Assembly (NCBI GenBank): GCA_026016205.1
Contig: CP061209.1
Coordinates: 698,330-762,329, forward strand
Direction of reading: 5' to 3'
Length of the DNA: 64,000 bases
DNA from: Methanosarcinales archaeon
GTDB taxonomy: Archaea > Halobacteriota > UBA148 > JAUWXC01
In this document: positions 38,270-45,187 of the stretch, piece by piece
How the letters are laid out: the number at the start of each line of letters is the position of its first letter
How positions within the stretch are numbered: position 1 is the stretch's first letter
The notes under the pieces: model-generated
The model's input: only the letters and a program-made list of their open reading frames with translations
Told to the model about the DNA's origin: nothing
Databases searched by the model: none
Position numbers and translations under genes: made by a program

Positions 38270-39193
38270 ATGATGTCCATATGGCAGCACTTATTGCTTT
38301 TCGTCATCGGGCTCGTTTTACTGGTCAAAGGATCTGACTATCTGGTAGACGGGGCATCTTGCCTGGCTATGGGTCTGGGCGTATCCTCCATGGTCATTGG
38401 ACTGACTATCGTCGCATATGGAACGTCGTTACCAGAATTTGCAGTGAGCTTTGTGGCATCTTTAGAGGGCATAGATGACATTGCCCTTGGGAACGTAATC
38501 GGGTCAAACATAGCAGACATCTGTTTGGCCCTGGGTCTGGGCGCGGTAATAAGACCGTTGAAAGTGCACATCTCTGTTGTAAAACGAGAGATGCTCATCA
38601 TGCTGGGAGCTGCACTTCTCATGACTTTTGTGCTATTGGATGGGGTAATCGATAGAACAGATGGCGTGATATTGCTAATCGGCTTTGTTGCGTATCTAAC
38701 TTTTTTTGTGCACGAAGCTTTTCAAGCGAATAAGACTGGCACAGCGAATCAACATGCCCCTTTTTGGCGCAACGCCCTTATGGTTGTCGGCGGTCTGGTA
38801 GCAGTAGCAGTAGGTGCCAGGTTGCTGGTAGACTCATCAGTGAACATAGCCCGCTACATAGGGGTGAGCGATTATGTGATTGGTTTGACGGTAGTCGCAA
38901 TAGGGACGACATTGCCAGAAGTCGCGACGTCGACGATGGCGTCGTACAAAAATCAAGGCGACATTGCGGTGGGCAACATCATAGGAAGCGTTTCGTTCCA
39001 AATACTACTCGTTATCGGTGCATGTGCTGTAGTACTGCCACTCGTCTTACATACATTCGTTGACTTGGCTCTAATGTGCGGGGTGTGCGCACTCATACTG
39101 GTGCTATTCTGGACAGGATTGACATTGACGCGCCGGGAAGGCGTGTTGTTGTTGATTGGTTACGGCACGTACATGGTGTACCTATTTCTCTAG
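38270..39193 (+). CDS. Calcium/sodium antiporter family protein (CaCA)
   Basis: 307-aa polytopic membrane protein with about ten helices. Two inverted alpha-repeats carry the ion-site motifs: GTSLPEFAVSFVAS with GNVIGSNIADICLALGLGA, and GTTLPEVATSTMAS with GNIIGSVSFQILLVIGA. This is the YrbG-like cation/Ca2+ exchanger group; the exact ions cannot be told. It diverges from ppcA with an 81-bp shared region; TATA-like sequence near 38240-38255 puts the transcript start close to the tandem ATGs (38270, 38273). Confidence 0.93.
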   Translation: MMSIWQHLLLFVIGLVLLVKGSDYLVDGASCLAMGLGVSSMVIGLTIVAYGTSLPEFAVSFVASLEGIDDIALGNVIGSNIADICLALGLGAVIRPLKVHISVVKREMLIMLGAALLMTFVLLDGVIDRTDGVILLIGFVAYLTFFVHEAFQANKTGTANQHAPFWRNALMVVGGLVAVAVGARLLVDSSVNIARYIGVSDYVIGLTVVAIGTTLPEVATSTMASYKNQGDIAVGNIIGSVSFQILLVIGACAVVLPLVLHTFVDLALMCGVCALILVLFWTGLTLTRREGVLLLIGYGTYMVYLFL

Positions 39194-39267
39194 GTCTGCG
39201 ACGCTAACACTAATCTCGAATGGGCTAAACCCGATAAAACAATTAGAAATGTCTCCACTACGCAGGT

Positions 39268-39576
39268 TCACGAACTTATCTGTTCAGCCGCAAACCCCCT
39301 CTTGGTAAGTAGTCCTTTTACTCTATTTTTGTGGTTTCCCTGCAACTCTATCCTTTTGTCTTTGATTGTCCCTCCGCATGCAAGTTTTGACTTCAGGTAA
39401 GTGGAAAGTTCATTAATATCAATCTCATCGGGGTCCAATCCCTCAATGATAGTAACTGCCTTTCCGTATCTCCGAGTATCAAGTTTTACCACTATTCTCT
39501 GCTGTTCTTTTGCAACCTCCTCGCAGATGCAAAGCTCGCTCGGCAGACCGCAAATTGGACACATTTCTGAACTCAT
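39268..39576 (-). CDS. Translation initiation factor aIF1 (SUI1 family)
   Basis: 102 aa. It helps the small ribosomal subunit select the start codon. The N-terminal Cys cluster [13 protein letters not shown] is typical of euryarchaeal SUI1 proteins. The core domain includes [40 protein letters not shown], and the end [11 protein letters not shown]. Stands alone, convergent with the exchanger gene and divergent from the tRNA cluster. Confidence 0.95.
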   Translation of the reverse strand: MSSEMCPICGLPSELCICEEVAKEQQRIVVKLDTRRYGKAVTIIEGLDPDEIDINELSTYLKSKLACGGTIKDKRIELQGNHKNRVKGLLTKRGFAAEQISS

Positions 39577-39659
39577 CTTTGTAAAGACCTCCAGAAGCGG
39601 TTATATAGCTTATATTAGATAAACTTATGATGTGTCACGAATACTATAATCCCGCATAA

Positions 39660-39733
39660 GGGCTCGTGGTCTAGTTGGTTATGACGTCGCCTTGACATGG
39701 CGGAGGTCGCCGGTTCGAATCCGGCCGGGCCCA
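39660..39733 (+). tRNA. tRNA-Val (GAC)
   Basis: GGGCTCG pairs with CGGGCCC (including a U-G pair). The anticodon loop TTGACAT sits between CGCC and GGCG, giving GAC. The T arm is CCGGTTCGAATCCGG. Discriminator A; CCA is not encoded; no intron. AT-rich promoter sequence lies near 39609-39620. Confidence 0.95.
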
Positions 39734-39757
39734 TCAACCTTTTAAAAAAGGGTTGAT
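39733..39757 (+). other. Hairpin directly after tRNA-Val
   Basis: ATCAACC (39733-39739) pairs with GGTTGAT (39751-39757), with a TTTT/AAAA extension inside. The arm includes the tRNA discriminator base, so it could affect 3' processing or end the transcript. Confidence 0.4.
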
Positions 39758-39844
39758 CAAAATGTGCTGCATTCGCTTCGCTCAACAGCACGAAACATAT
39801 AAACTTAAAAAAGACATGAAATATTGGCTGAAAAGTGTGATTTT

Positions 39845-39918
39845 GCCCTGGTAGCTCAGCCTGGGAGAGCGTGCGGCTGAAGACCGCATTGTCCCCGGTT
39901 CAAATCCGGGTCAGGGCA
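39845..39918 (+). tRNA. tRNA-Phe (GAA)
   Basis: The acceptor GCCCTGG pairs with TCAGGGC. The anticodon loop CTGAAGA between GCGG and CCGC gives GAA. The T arm is CCCGGTTCAAATCCGGG. 74 nt, CCA not encoded, no intron. A TATA-like CATATAAAC lies near 39796-39804. Confidence 0.95.
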
Positions 39919-39948
39919 TGCGCATTCGCTCAAACGAAGTGCAACTTT

Positions 39949-40020
39949 GCGCTGGTAGTGTAGTGGCTATCACTATGGCTTGCCAAGCCATAAACCCGGG
40001 TTCGAATCCCGGCTAGCGCA
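39949..40020 (+). tRNA. tRNA-Gly (GCC)
   Basis: The acceptor GCGCTGG pairs with CTAGCGC. The anticodon loop TTGCCAA between ATGGC and GCCAT gives GCC. The T arm is CCGGGTTCGAATCCCGG. 72 nt, no CCA, no intron. Its 3' end is 1 bp from the stop of convergent nreA. Confidence 0.95.
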
Positions 40021-40021
40021 T

Positions 40022-41233
40022 TTAAAAACTATCCAGCGTTTTCTGAAATTTAAAATCATGTATAAGTTTTGCCTCTTTCCTCCATCTGGGCAGTGGAGTT
40101 CTTATTCTCGTAGCGATGTCGTTGAGTGCAGCATCGGCAGTTTCAAACCGCTTTGGCCCTTGCATCATCGCGTTTCTGACTGTCTCCCTAATCACCCATA
40201 CGCCCAATGGCGCCCAATAGTCTGGTAGAATCTCCCGCACGATAAAAATCGATGCCTGTCTTTTAATTCGCTCAAGATATTCAACAGCGCTGAGACGTGC
40301 GGCATAATATCCCCCGGTTAAAAGGGAATACGCCTTCTTGCCAGCATAACCCTCCCTGTCAGCGCCAATCCACGTGCCTTCACTTACCCATGCAGACCTC
40401 GGCATCCATATCTCTATCAACTCAAAGGAAAATGGACGGGGGAGCAAAAGTATCTCGAAATGATTGCCAAATTTCTGTATGCTGAAAAGTCTGATGCCAT
40501 CCAATACAGAGTGGTCCTTCACCCTTTCGATTAACTCCTTGCCAACTATGTCATCCGTGGCTGTAATTGCCCATCTCGTTGGAACGAGTCGACGGTCATT
40601 TTTCCGTCCCAATAGCCCGACGGAAAGAAGCCGGTTAATATGATAAACTGAAATATCGCCCCCATACAACTCTACTGCAGCATCTGTAGCCAAGACATCC
40701 GTATCAGAAACCAAGCGGTCAACTTTCCGTGGAACAGACGGGTTTTCAGTTATGCTCATATCCTTGAGTATGCCAGAAGGCCCCATTGGGCTCAAGATGC
40801 CGTCGAAGCGCACCTCCATCTTAGGCGGCTTGAGAAATCTGACTTCTGTGTCAACTGGTGCAGACGCCATCGCGAGTTCTTGTGTTTTAATTAAAAGGCG
40901 ATTGTCCAGCGCGCGTGGACTTCTGATATTCAACTGGGTGTTGGACCGAACGAGATTTGAACGCAGTCCGATTACTGCATCTATTCCCTGGTCCAGCCAT
41001 TGGGTAGGGTCGCCATATATTCGCGCGTCCTTGGCAGTGGTCTCTGGAGGGACCAATGGACCTGCCCTAACCTCTGGGTACCCGGCCCGCCCGACAAATA
41101 CAGACGGAGGAGATGCACCAAAGATACTGTCACCTACTGAGATGTGTTTCACTGCACCAAGTTTTGCAAGTATGGGGCAAAAAGGTCGCCCGCAGAATCC
41201 CCTGCCCTTGCATATGACGCACCGAGTTTTCAT
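40022..41233 (-). CDS. nreA: NreA-type DNA repair protein
   Basis: 403 aa, archaeal Nre family (COG1602), linked to DNA damage tolerance in haloarchaea. The N-terminal Cys-rich motif is CVICKGRGFCGRPFCP. Family segments: GYPEVRAGPLVPPE, VRFDGILSPMGPSG, LVPTRWAITATDD, and GGYYAARLSAVEYLERIKRQ. The last residues, QKTLDSF, match a PCNA-interacting (PIP) motif as in other Nre proteins. The stop lies 1 bp beyond the tRNA-Gly 3' end, so any transcript past nreA would be antisense to the tRNA cluster. Confidence 0.93.
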   Translation of the reverse strand: MKTRCVICKGRGFCGRPFCPILAKLGAVKHISVGDSIFGASPPSVFVGRAGYPEVRAGPLVPPETTAKDARIYGDPTQWLDQGIDAVIGLRSNLVRSNTQLNIRSPRALDNRLLIKTQELAMASAPVDTEVRFLKPPKMEVRFDGILSPMGPSGILKDMSITENPSVPRKVDRLVSDTDVLATDAAVELYGGDISVYHINRLLSVGLLGRKNDRRLVPTRWAITATDDIVGKELIERVKDHSVLDGIRLFSIQKFGNHFEILLLPRPFSFELIEIWMPRSAWVSEGTWIGADREGYAGKKAYSLLTGGYYAARLSAVEYLERIKRQASIFIVREILPDYWAPLGVWVIRETVRNAMMQGPKRFETADAALNDIATRIRTPLPRWRKEAKLIHDFKFQKTLDSF

Positions 41234-41389
41234 ATATGAATTCGTTTGAATACAACAAGATATAAAAGATACGGCGATAAGATAATCGACTTGTCATCTA
41301 CCTCTACATGAAGGTTGCTCTTCTATCTACGACTAAACTTTGTTATGTAATTGTAAAAGTATATACGTAAAGCTACAAATTTATGTTTG

Positions 41390-42217
41390 ATGGATGATAG
41401 TGGTGAATTGAGTTGCGTTTACAGAAATATCCAAAAACGGTTGAATAAAAAAAATACATTGAACCGAATAGCATCTTGCGCATGGGTAGTTACTATAGCT
41501 TCTTTTGCAGTCTTTTATTTTTATGCTATAGTGATGAAGGACCCCATCTTACCACTTTTGTTTATATCTCTATTGTTTCTAGCGGTTCTTGGGATATTTG
41601 GTATCAAATCTGGAAGGATAGAATTAACAAAGAAGGATAGGATAATCTACCACTTACAGAATATTAATGAAGGCATTATCGCCGGAGACTTTGATTATGC
41701 AGAAGTTGAGATTCGCTCTTGTATAGTTTTGTTAAATAATATGATTGATAAATACCAATATCTCGATTTTAACAAGAAGATTGTGGGTAATTTGGTCAAA
41801 ATTGAGGAGATACTTAGAGAATATTTGTATCCCGTCATAAAAGAAAATAATCAAAGAGACCCTGAAAAAGTAAGTGCAATCTCTGACTATCTGAGCGTTG
41901 CATCAAGGCAAATATATTACGACGACCTGAAAGAAGCTACAAGATTCGATAATAAACACTTTAGGCGAGGCGAGATTCCGCTTGAATCTTTTAGACTATC
42001 GAGATTTCGAACGTTTTTAAACATGATGAAAAAATATTTAGAAACCAATTCAACAGTGCGGTATATTTTTACTTTTTTGGGCGCATTTATTGTACTTCTT
42101 CTTTTAGAGATAGGGATGAAAGGTCAGGATTGGGGATCTATCATAGAGGATATTCTAATCATTTTGCTTATCTCAGTAGGGATTGCCCATGGTATTGAGT
42201 ACTTTAGGAAAAGTTAA
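41390..42217 (+). CDS. Unknown membrane protein with central coiled region
   Basis: 275 aa. Two N-terminal helices (SCAWVVTIASFAVFYFYAIV, then LPLLFISLLFLAVLGIFGI), a charged helical middle of about 130 residues, and two C-terminal helices (YIFTFLGAFIVLLLLEIGM, IEDILIILLISVGIAHGI). No recognised domain. More AT-rich than its neighbours and flanked by long spacers, so it may be acquired. TATA-like AAAGTATATACG near 41356 makes the ATG at 41390 nearly leaderless; a TTG just ahead is also in frame. Confidence 0.75.
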   Translation: MDDSGELSCVYRNIQKRLNKKNTLNRIASCAWVVTIASFAVFYFYAIVMKDPILPLLFISLLFLAVLGIFGIKSGRIELTKKDRIIYHLQNINEGIIAGDFDYAEVEIRSCIVLLNNMIDKYQYLDFNKKIVGNLVKIEEILREYLYPVIKENNQRDPEKVSAISDYLSVASRQIYYDDLKEATRFDNKHFRRGEIPLESFRLSRFRTFLNMMKKYLETNSTVRYIFTFLGAFIVLLLLEIGMKGQDWGSIIEDILIILLISVGIAHGIEYFRKS

Positions 42218-42330
42218 GTAACAAACAGGGGTTTGCAACCAAAGATTAAGGATAAGACCCCGAAGTGTTACCGAAACCTGTATACAAATATTTAAGTTTT
42301 GTTAATGTCGTAACGTTAGCGAGTGAGTAC

Positions 42331-43116
42331 ATGGCTTTACTAGAGGTCAAGGACCTTCATGCAAAGGTGGATGGCAAGGAGATTTTAAGAGGAGTCGACC
42401 TTGAGATAGGCAAGGGAGAAGTGCATGTCCTTCTGGGCCCCAATGCATCCGGCAAGACGTCCCTGGCCCTGACGCTAATTGGAATGCCTGCGTATGAAGT
42501 ATCAAAGGGCAAAATACTTTTTGATGGAGAGAATATTGTTGATTTAAATGCGGCACAGCGCGCGAAAAAAGGGATAGGCTTCGCTTTCCAGTTTCCGCCT
42601 GCAATTAGGGGAGTGAAACTCCGCGATATAATCAGGCTATGTAGTGGGAAAGGCCCCTGGGATCCAAGCAAGGAGCATGAGGAAAAATTTGCCACCGAGA
42701 TGCTTGAAAAGGTCGGGCTGCCCCCTAATTTTAAGGACAGGGACATAAACGTTGGTTTTTCCGGCGGCGAGAGAAAAAGGTCTGAACTGGCGCAAATTCT
42801 GGCAATGAAGCCGCGATTTATGGTTTTAGATGAGCCGGACTCTGGCGTGGATATCGACTCCCTGAAGTTGATTGGAAAACGGATAGATGAGTTTGTCAAG
42901 GAAACCGGGAGTTCGCTGCTTCTGATTACCCATTACAGGCACATCTTACAATATGTTGAGAGCGACTTTGCCCACGTAATGTGCAGGGGCAAAATAGTCG
43001 TCACAGGCGACCCAGAAGATATCTTATCGAGGATAGAAGAGGAAGGGTACTGTGCGTATGTTGATATCTGTCCGCCTGCGATAAAGAAAGAGGCGGAAAA
43101 GCTTATGCATGACTGA
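42331..43116 (+). CDS. sufC: FeS assembly ATPase SufC
   Basis: ABC-type ATPase of the SUF iron-sulfur assembly scaffold. 261 aa from ATG 42331 (MALLEVKDLHAKVDGKEIL); the frame is open 22 codons further but lies over the promoter region (AAATATTTAAG at 42286). Walker A is LLGPNASGKTSLAL, Q-loop GFAFQFPP, signature NVGFSGGERKRSELAQIL, Walker B FMVLDEPDSGVD, and H-loop LLLITHY. It overlaps sufB by 8 bp. No SufS or SufU is nearby, the usual archaeal situation. Confidence 0.96.
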   Translation: MALLEVKDLHAKVDGKEILRGVDLEIGKGEVHVLLGPNASGKTSLALTLIGMPAYEVSKGKILFDGENIVDLNAAQRAKKGIGFAFQFPPAIRGVKLRDIIRLCSGKGPWDPSKEHEEKFATEMLEKVGLPPNFKDRDINVGFSGGERKRSELAQILAMKPRFMVLDEPDSGVDIDSLKLIGKRIDEFVKETGSSLLLITHYRHILQYVESDFAHVMCRGKIVVTGDPEDILSRIEEEGYCAYVDICPPAIKKEAEKLMHD

Positions 43117-44374
43117 GGATTGCATGTTTCCAAAATGGTACACTGAGAAAAGAAGAAGGGCAAAAGAGCTTTTGAAGGCGGCGAAACCCGCCAAGTATGG
43201 CTCGGATATAGACCTGAATGCCTTTAACTTACAGGCGCCTCCCCACGAGAAGATAGATGAACTAACAGACCTTGAAAAAGATGTTAGGGAAGTCTCCAAG
43301 TTGGTGGGAACCAGAGACGACGAAGAATACAGAAGTGGTACCTATTTTCAATATGACAATGATGTGGTGTACCTACAACACAGCAAGTCGTTAAAAGAAA
43401 AGGGATTAATCATTCGCAGCATAGATGATGCGGTTCAAACGTATCCCTGGCTGGAGAAGTACTGGTTCAAGGAACTGCCCATTGGACTGGATAAATACAC
43501 CACATATGTAGCGGCAAACTCGGTTGGTGGTGCCTTCGTCTGGGCACAGGAAGGTGCCAGGATAGAACACCCAATCCAGGCATGCCTGTTCATGGGAGCT
43601 GACAGGGCGATTCAAGCGCCACACAACATCATCGTTGCCGAGCCTCACTCGAAGGTTCACCTGATAACCGGCTGCACCGTTCATCCTAAGTGCGAGACTG
43701 CAGCGCATGTCGCCGCAACCGAGATTTATGTCAAAGAGGGGGCAGAAGTTACCTGGTCGATGATACATTCCTGGGGAGAGAATTTTCATGTAAGACCAAG
43801 GACGGGTGCCGTCGTCGAAGATGGCGGGACTCTCATGATGAATTATGTCCTGTTATCGCCAGTTAAGTCTATCCAGATGTATCCCACTGTTGTCCTTAAA
43901 GGCAAAGGAGCAAGGGTAAGTTTCAGAAACCTGATTTTGGGCAGGGGCAAGTCAAACATCGACGTCGGCAGCGGTATTATTTTATCTGGTGAAGAAAGCA
44001 GGGGGGAGATTAACAGCAGAGCGGTCATAATGGATGAAGCGACAATAGATATGAGGGGTATGCTGCGCGGAAATAAGCCGGGCACCAAGGGGCATCTTGA
44101 GTGCAGAGGGTTGCTGTTAAGCGATAAGGCAAAAGCAAGAGCGCATCCAAATCTCGATGCCAGGACAAATGAAGCTGACCTGACCCATGAAGCGGCGGTC
44201 GGGAAGATTGCAGAAGAAGAATTATTTTATCTCATGACCAGAGGGCTGAGCAAGGATGAAGCGACCTCCCTGATAGCAAGGGGCTTTCTTGACACGGATA
44301 TCCCAGGCCTGCCGCCAACACTTCAGGCGGAAATCGGCAGGATAGTCTCAATGACGACAAAAGAAGTCATGTAA
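43109..44374 (+). CDS. sufB: FeS assembly scaffold SufB/SufD family
   Basis: 421 aa. Right-handed beta-helix scaffold that works with SufC to build Fe-S clusters. Family segments: YFQYDNDVVYLQHSKSLKEK, GGAFVWAQEGARIEHPIQAC, HVRPRTGAVVEDGGTLMMNY and the C-terminal LTHEAAVGKIAEEELFYLMT with RGLSKDEATSLIARGFL. Only one SufB/D gene, so it probably forms homodimers, as in methanogens. Its end overlaps the convergent NifB-like gene by 27 bp. Confidence 0.94.
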   Translation: MTEDCMFPKWYTEKRRRAKELLKAAKPAKYGSDIDLNAFNLQAPPHEKIDELTDLEKDVREVSKLVGTRDDEEYRSGTYFQYDNDVVYLQHSKSLKEKGLIIRSIDDAVQTYPWLEKYWFKELPIGLDKYTTYVAANSVGGAFVWAQEGARIEHPIQACLFMGADRAIQAPHNIIVAEPHSKVHLITGCTVHPKCETAAHVAATEIYVKEGAEVTWSMIHSWGENFHVRPRTGAVVEDGGTLMMNYVLLSPVKSIQMYPTVVLKGKGARVSFRNLILGRGKSNIDVGSGIILSGEESRGEINSRAVIMDEATIDMRGMLRGNKPGTKGHLECRGLLLSDKAKARAHPNLDARTNEADLTHEAAVGKIAEEELFYLMTRGLSKDEATSLIARGFLDTDIPGLPPTLQAEIGRIVSMTTKEVM

Positions 44375-45184
44375 ATAGCGCCATGATTTTGGTTGTGTAG
44401 ATTTTTCCAATCCCGGGATGCCAACCGCATCAGCCCTGCACTGCTTGCAGCAGGTCAAAAGACGCATGTGCTTTTTCACCGCCAACCTAGCAGTATCCAT
44501 CTGCGCACAGCTTGGCCGCTCCTTCCCCCTGAACTCGCCCAAGGGAATCAGTGGCATGACATTCATGATGTATGCATACTTAGACGCCCATCGCGCTATC
44601 TTCTCGACTTCATGCTCGTTGATGCCCGGAATCAGCACGGTGTTTATTTTTACAGTAATGCCCAGTTCATGCGCGAGTTCAACCCCCGACTGCTGGTTCT
44701 CAAGCAGCACCTTAAAATCCCTGCTCCGCCTTCCGTCAACAGTAATCCACCTGTAGATTTTTCGGGCAGAATCCACGCTTGCGGCATTGACCGTGACCGT
44801 CAAGAAGTCCAGATTCATCTCATGAAGCGACCTAACCTTGTCTAGCAACACTAGCCCGTTGGTGCTCATGCACGTTTTCAACTGGGGGAAGTGTTTCTTG
44901 ATGAGCGCCAGCGTCTCAAACGTTTGGCAATTTGCCAGAGGATCGCCCGGTCCTGCAACGGCTGCAATCTTATTGCGGGGCTCTGCCTTGATAGCGCGCC
45001 TTACAACGGAGACTGCTTCTGAAGGAGATATGACCTTGAGGGTTGCACCCGGTATACTTGGCATCCCATCAACGCAAACGCCTGCCTCACAGTATCTACA
45101 CTTTATATTGCACTTAAGCGCAACCGGCAGGTGTATTCTGCCAACGCGATAATGCGCCTCATTGTCAAAGCAAGGGTGTTCCAT
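44348..45184 (-). CDS. nifB: NifB-like radical SAM protein
   Basis: 278 aa, the size of stand-alone archaeal NifB, which builds the NifB-co Fe-S-carbide core for nitrogenase. Key features: HPCFDNEAHYRVGRIHLPVA (HPCF Cys is a cluster ligand in NifB), radical SAM triad CNIKCRYC (C25, C29, C32), VAGPGDPLANCQTFETL, TVTVNAASVDSARKIYRW, and the terminal CKQCRADAVG (C246, C249), which ligates the second cluster. All diagnostic Cys are present. No other nif gene is in the window. It overlaps the sufB end; rad50 is 3 bp upstream on the same strand, so it may ride on the mre11-rad50 transcript. Confidence 0.88.
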   Translation of the reverse strand: MEHPCFDNEAHYRVGRIHLPVALKCNIKCRYCEAGVCVDGMPSIPGATLKVISPSEAVSVVRRAIKAEPRNKIAAVAGPGDPLANCQTFETLALIKKHFPQLKTCMSTNGLVLLDKVRSLHEMNLDFLTVTVNAASVDSARKIYRWITVDGRRSRDFKVLLENQQSGVELAHELGITVKINTVLIPGINEHEVEKIARWASKYAYIMNVMPLIPLGEFRGKERPSCAQMDTARLAVKKHMRLLTCCKQCRADAVGIPGLEKSTQPKSWRYLHDFFCRH

Positions 45185-45187
45185 TAT

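Noticed and set aside
39760-39795. Short inverted repeat GTGCTG/CAGCAC and similar CGCATTCGCT pieces between tRNA genes
   Set aside because: Short arms with a long spacer and only two loose copies; not enough for a repeat family or CRISPR.
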